Origin: Micavibrio_A sp035759665
GTDB taxonomy: Bacteria > Pseudomonadota > Alphaproteobacteria > Micavibrionales > Micavibrionaceae
Length of the DNA: 15,338 bases
NCBI GenBank assembly: GCA_035759665.1
Contig: DASTUM010000016.1
Coordinates: 1 to 15,338 of the forward strand
Direction of reading: 5' to 3'
Below, piece after piece: positions 14,809 through 15,338 of the stretch. The number at the start of each line of letters is the position of its first letter. Positions within the stretch are counted from its first letter, which is position 1. A model generated the notes under the pieces. It had not been told where the DNA came from. It was given only the letters and a program-made list of their open reading frames with translations, and made no database searches. Both the position numbers and the translations under genes were made by a program.

Positions 14809-14822
14809 TGTCATAAATGACA
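14809..14822. promoter_or_regulatory. Short palindrome before the dsbA-like gene
   Basis: TGTCAT-AA-ATGACA, six-base perfect arms around two bases, lies 23 bases before the start codon and outside the ribosome site. It could be an operator or a small RNA hairpin. I do not recognise a regulator with this exact site. Confidence 0.3.
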
Positions 14823-14861
14823 GGTTAGACTTAAACATAATTCGACTGGAAATCCACCCTA

Positions 14862-14890
14862 AAGTGCGTTGTTCCGGGCTTTTTTGTCAA
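14862..14890 (-). promoter_or_regulatory. Possible promoter of the dsbA-smc transcript
   Basis: The minus strand has a perfect -35 TTGACA (14890-14885). At 17-19 bases spacing only poor -10 hexamers occur (GCACTT, CACTTT), so this is a partial match. Its place between the upstream hairpin and the dsbA-like gene is right for a promoter. Confidence 0.35.
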
Positions 14891-14898
14891 GGAAACGC

Positions 14899-14914
14899 GG
14901 GCCTGCCGAGGCCC
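14899..14914 (-). terminator. Hairpin after the OmpA-domain gene
   Basis: A perfect six-base stem GGGCCT/AGGCCC with a four-base loop lies about 50 bases after the stop of the OmpA-domain gene. On the minus strand it is followed by GCGTTTCCTT, only a weak T run, so termination may be partial. Confidence 0.4.
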
Positions 14915-14923
14915 TTATCCACA
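14915..14923 (+). promoter_or_regulatory. Single perfect DnaA-box 9-mer
   Basis: TTATCCACA matches the strong DnaA box consensus exactly and abuts the hairpin at 14899-14914. No other perfect copy was noticed in this spacer and there is no AT-rich unwinding region or box cluster, so this is not an origin. It could be chance or a DnaA regulatory site. Confidence 0.35.
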
Positions 14924-14962
14924 TTAAAGAAAGTAGCGGAAAATGCAGCGTTTTCAGGGCTG

Positions 14963-15337
14963 TTACTTGTCTTTCGGACCGTAAAGGTAAAGGTCGATCC
15001 GGTCAGGCGGCGAAGCGCCTTCGCTCTGTAATCCTTCGGCCATGACGTCGATTTTATTGGCTGGAACGCCCTGCGTAATCATGGTCGAGCGCAGGGAGAG
15101 GGCGCGGGAAAGGGCGATTCTGCGGTCGCTGCTAAGGCCTGTGCCGTGCGGCGTGGCGTAGGCCTTGATCTGTACGCGCCAGTCTTTCATTTCTTTTCGA
15201 TCGAGCTCTTTCACCACGCCTGCGACGATGGGGTCGGCGTCGGCGGACGGGAGGCTGATCTGACCCGGCTTGAACGGAATGATTTTTTTCAGGACATCCT
15301 GCCCCCCGCGGTCGAATTCAGCCGGCTGAACGTTCGG
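14963..15337 (-). CDS. OmpA-family domain protein (C-terminal part)
   Basis: The last 124 residues of a larger protein are present; the frame is open to the right edge, so the 5' end is outside the window and internal GTG codons near 15217 need not be starts. The visible part fits an OmpA-like peptidoglycan-binding domain: IIPFKPGQISL at its first strand, WRVQIKAYATPHGTG in the middle, then SSDRRIALSRALSLRSTMI with the conserved arginine that touches peptidoglycan, and GVPANKIDVMAEG. It ends LYLYGPKDK. It is not typical Pal: the usual GHTDERGT segment reads AYATPHGTG. A lipoprotein or membrane-anchored envelope protein is likely, but the N terminus is needed to decide. Confidence 0.82.
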   Translation of the reverse strand, partial: PNVQPAEFDRGGQDVLKKIIPFKPGQISLPSADADPIVAGVVKELDRKEMKDWRVQIKAYATPHGTGLSSDRRIALSRALSLRSTMITQGVPANKIDVMAEGLQSEGASPPDRIDLYLYGPKDK

Positions 15338-15338
15338 G

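Noticed and set aside
14899..14923. Chromosome origin suggested by the perfect DnaA box
   Set aside because: There is one box only, no AT-rich unwinding element and no flanking origin genes.

Overview
The window reads as chromosomal DNA of an alphaproteobacterium with moderate to fairly high GC. The basis is gene order and protein type: a split F0 cluster in the order atpI-atpB-atpE-atpF'-atpF with the extra b' subunit, a proA-nadD-rsfS-rlmH-envC-ctpA-yibQ-rppH string, and a dsbA-like gene in front of smc. I cannot fix the genus. Nothing looks like a prophage, insertion sequence, CRISPR array, defence island or biosynthetic cluster. The content is housekeeping, so the interesting material is in repeats, start sites, leader regions and altered motifs.

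Layout. The left edge holds the 3' end of tolB on the plus strand (2-361), closed by a strong intrinsic terminator (381-410). Everything else is on the minus strand and is listed here in transcription order, from the right edge leftward. First comes the 3' part of an OmpA-domain protein (14963 to the right edge). A 176-bp spacer follows, with a hairpin, a perfect DnaA-box 9-mer, a -35-like hexamer and a short palindrome. Next are a membrane-anchored DsbA-like thiol protein (13935-14786) and smc (10419-13910). The F0 sector of ATP synthase follows (atpI, atpB, atpE, atpF', atpF; 10343-7744), then proA (7646-6381) and nadD (6381-5815). A roughly 200-bp leader with a good sigma70-type promoter precedes rsfS (5609-5214). 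After it come rlmH, an EnvC-like amidase activator, ctpA, a divergent polysaccharide-deacetylase protein and rppH (974-507).

How the genes work together. proA and nadD serve proline and NAD synthesis; rsfS and rlmH act on the ribosome. The EnvC-like protein, CtpA and the YibQ-like protein act in the periplasm or envelope, and TolB and the OmpA-domain protein also concern the envelope. RppH starts mRNA decay. AtpI, a, c, b' and b build the membrane rotor and stator of ATP synthase; the F1 genes are not in the window. SMC acts in chromosome segregation.

The most notable observation is an interspersed palindromic repeat (copies at 433-500, 4636-4710 and a decayed one at 10357-10404). One copy supplies about 25 of the 39 residues of the EnvC-like signal peptide. 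Others are an apparent ATT start of rsfS behind a perfect AGGAGG and a structured leader, a shortened Nudix box in RppH, lost catalytic motifs in the YibQ-like protein, and a tolB with no pal behind it. I did not find a convincing undescribed multi-gene system.
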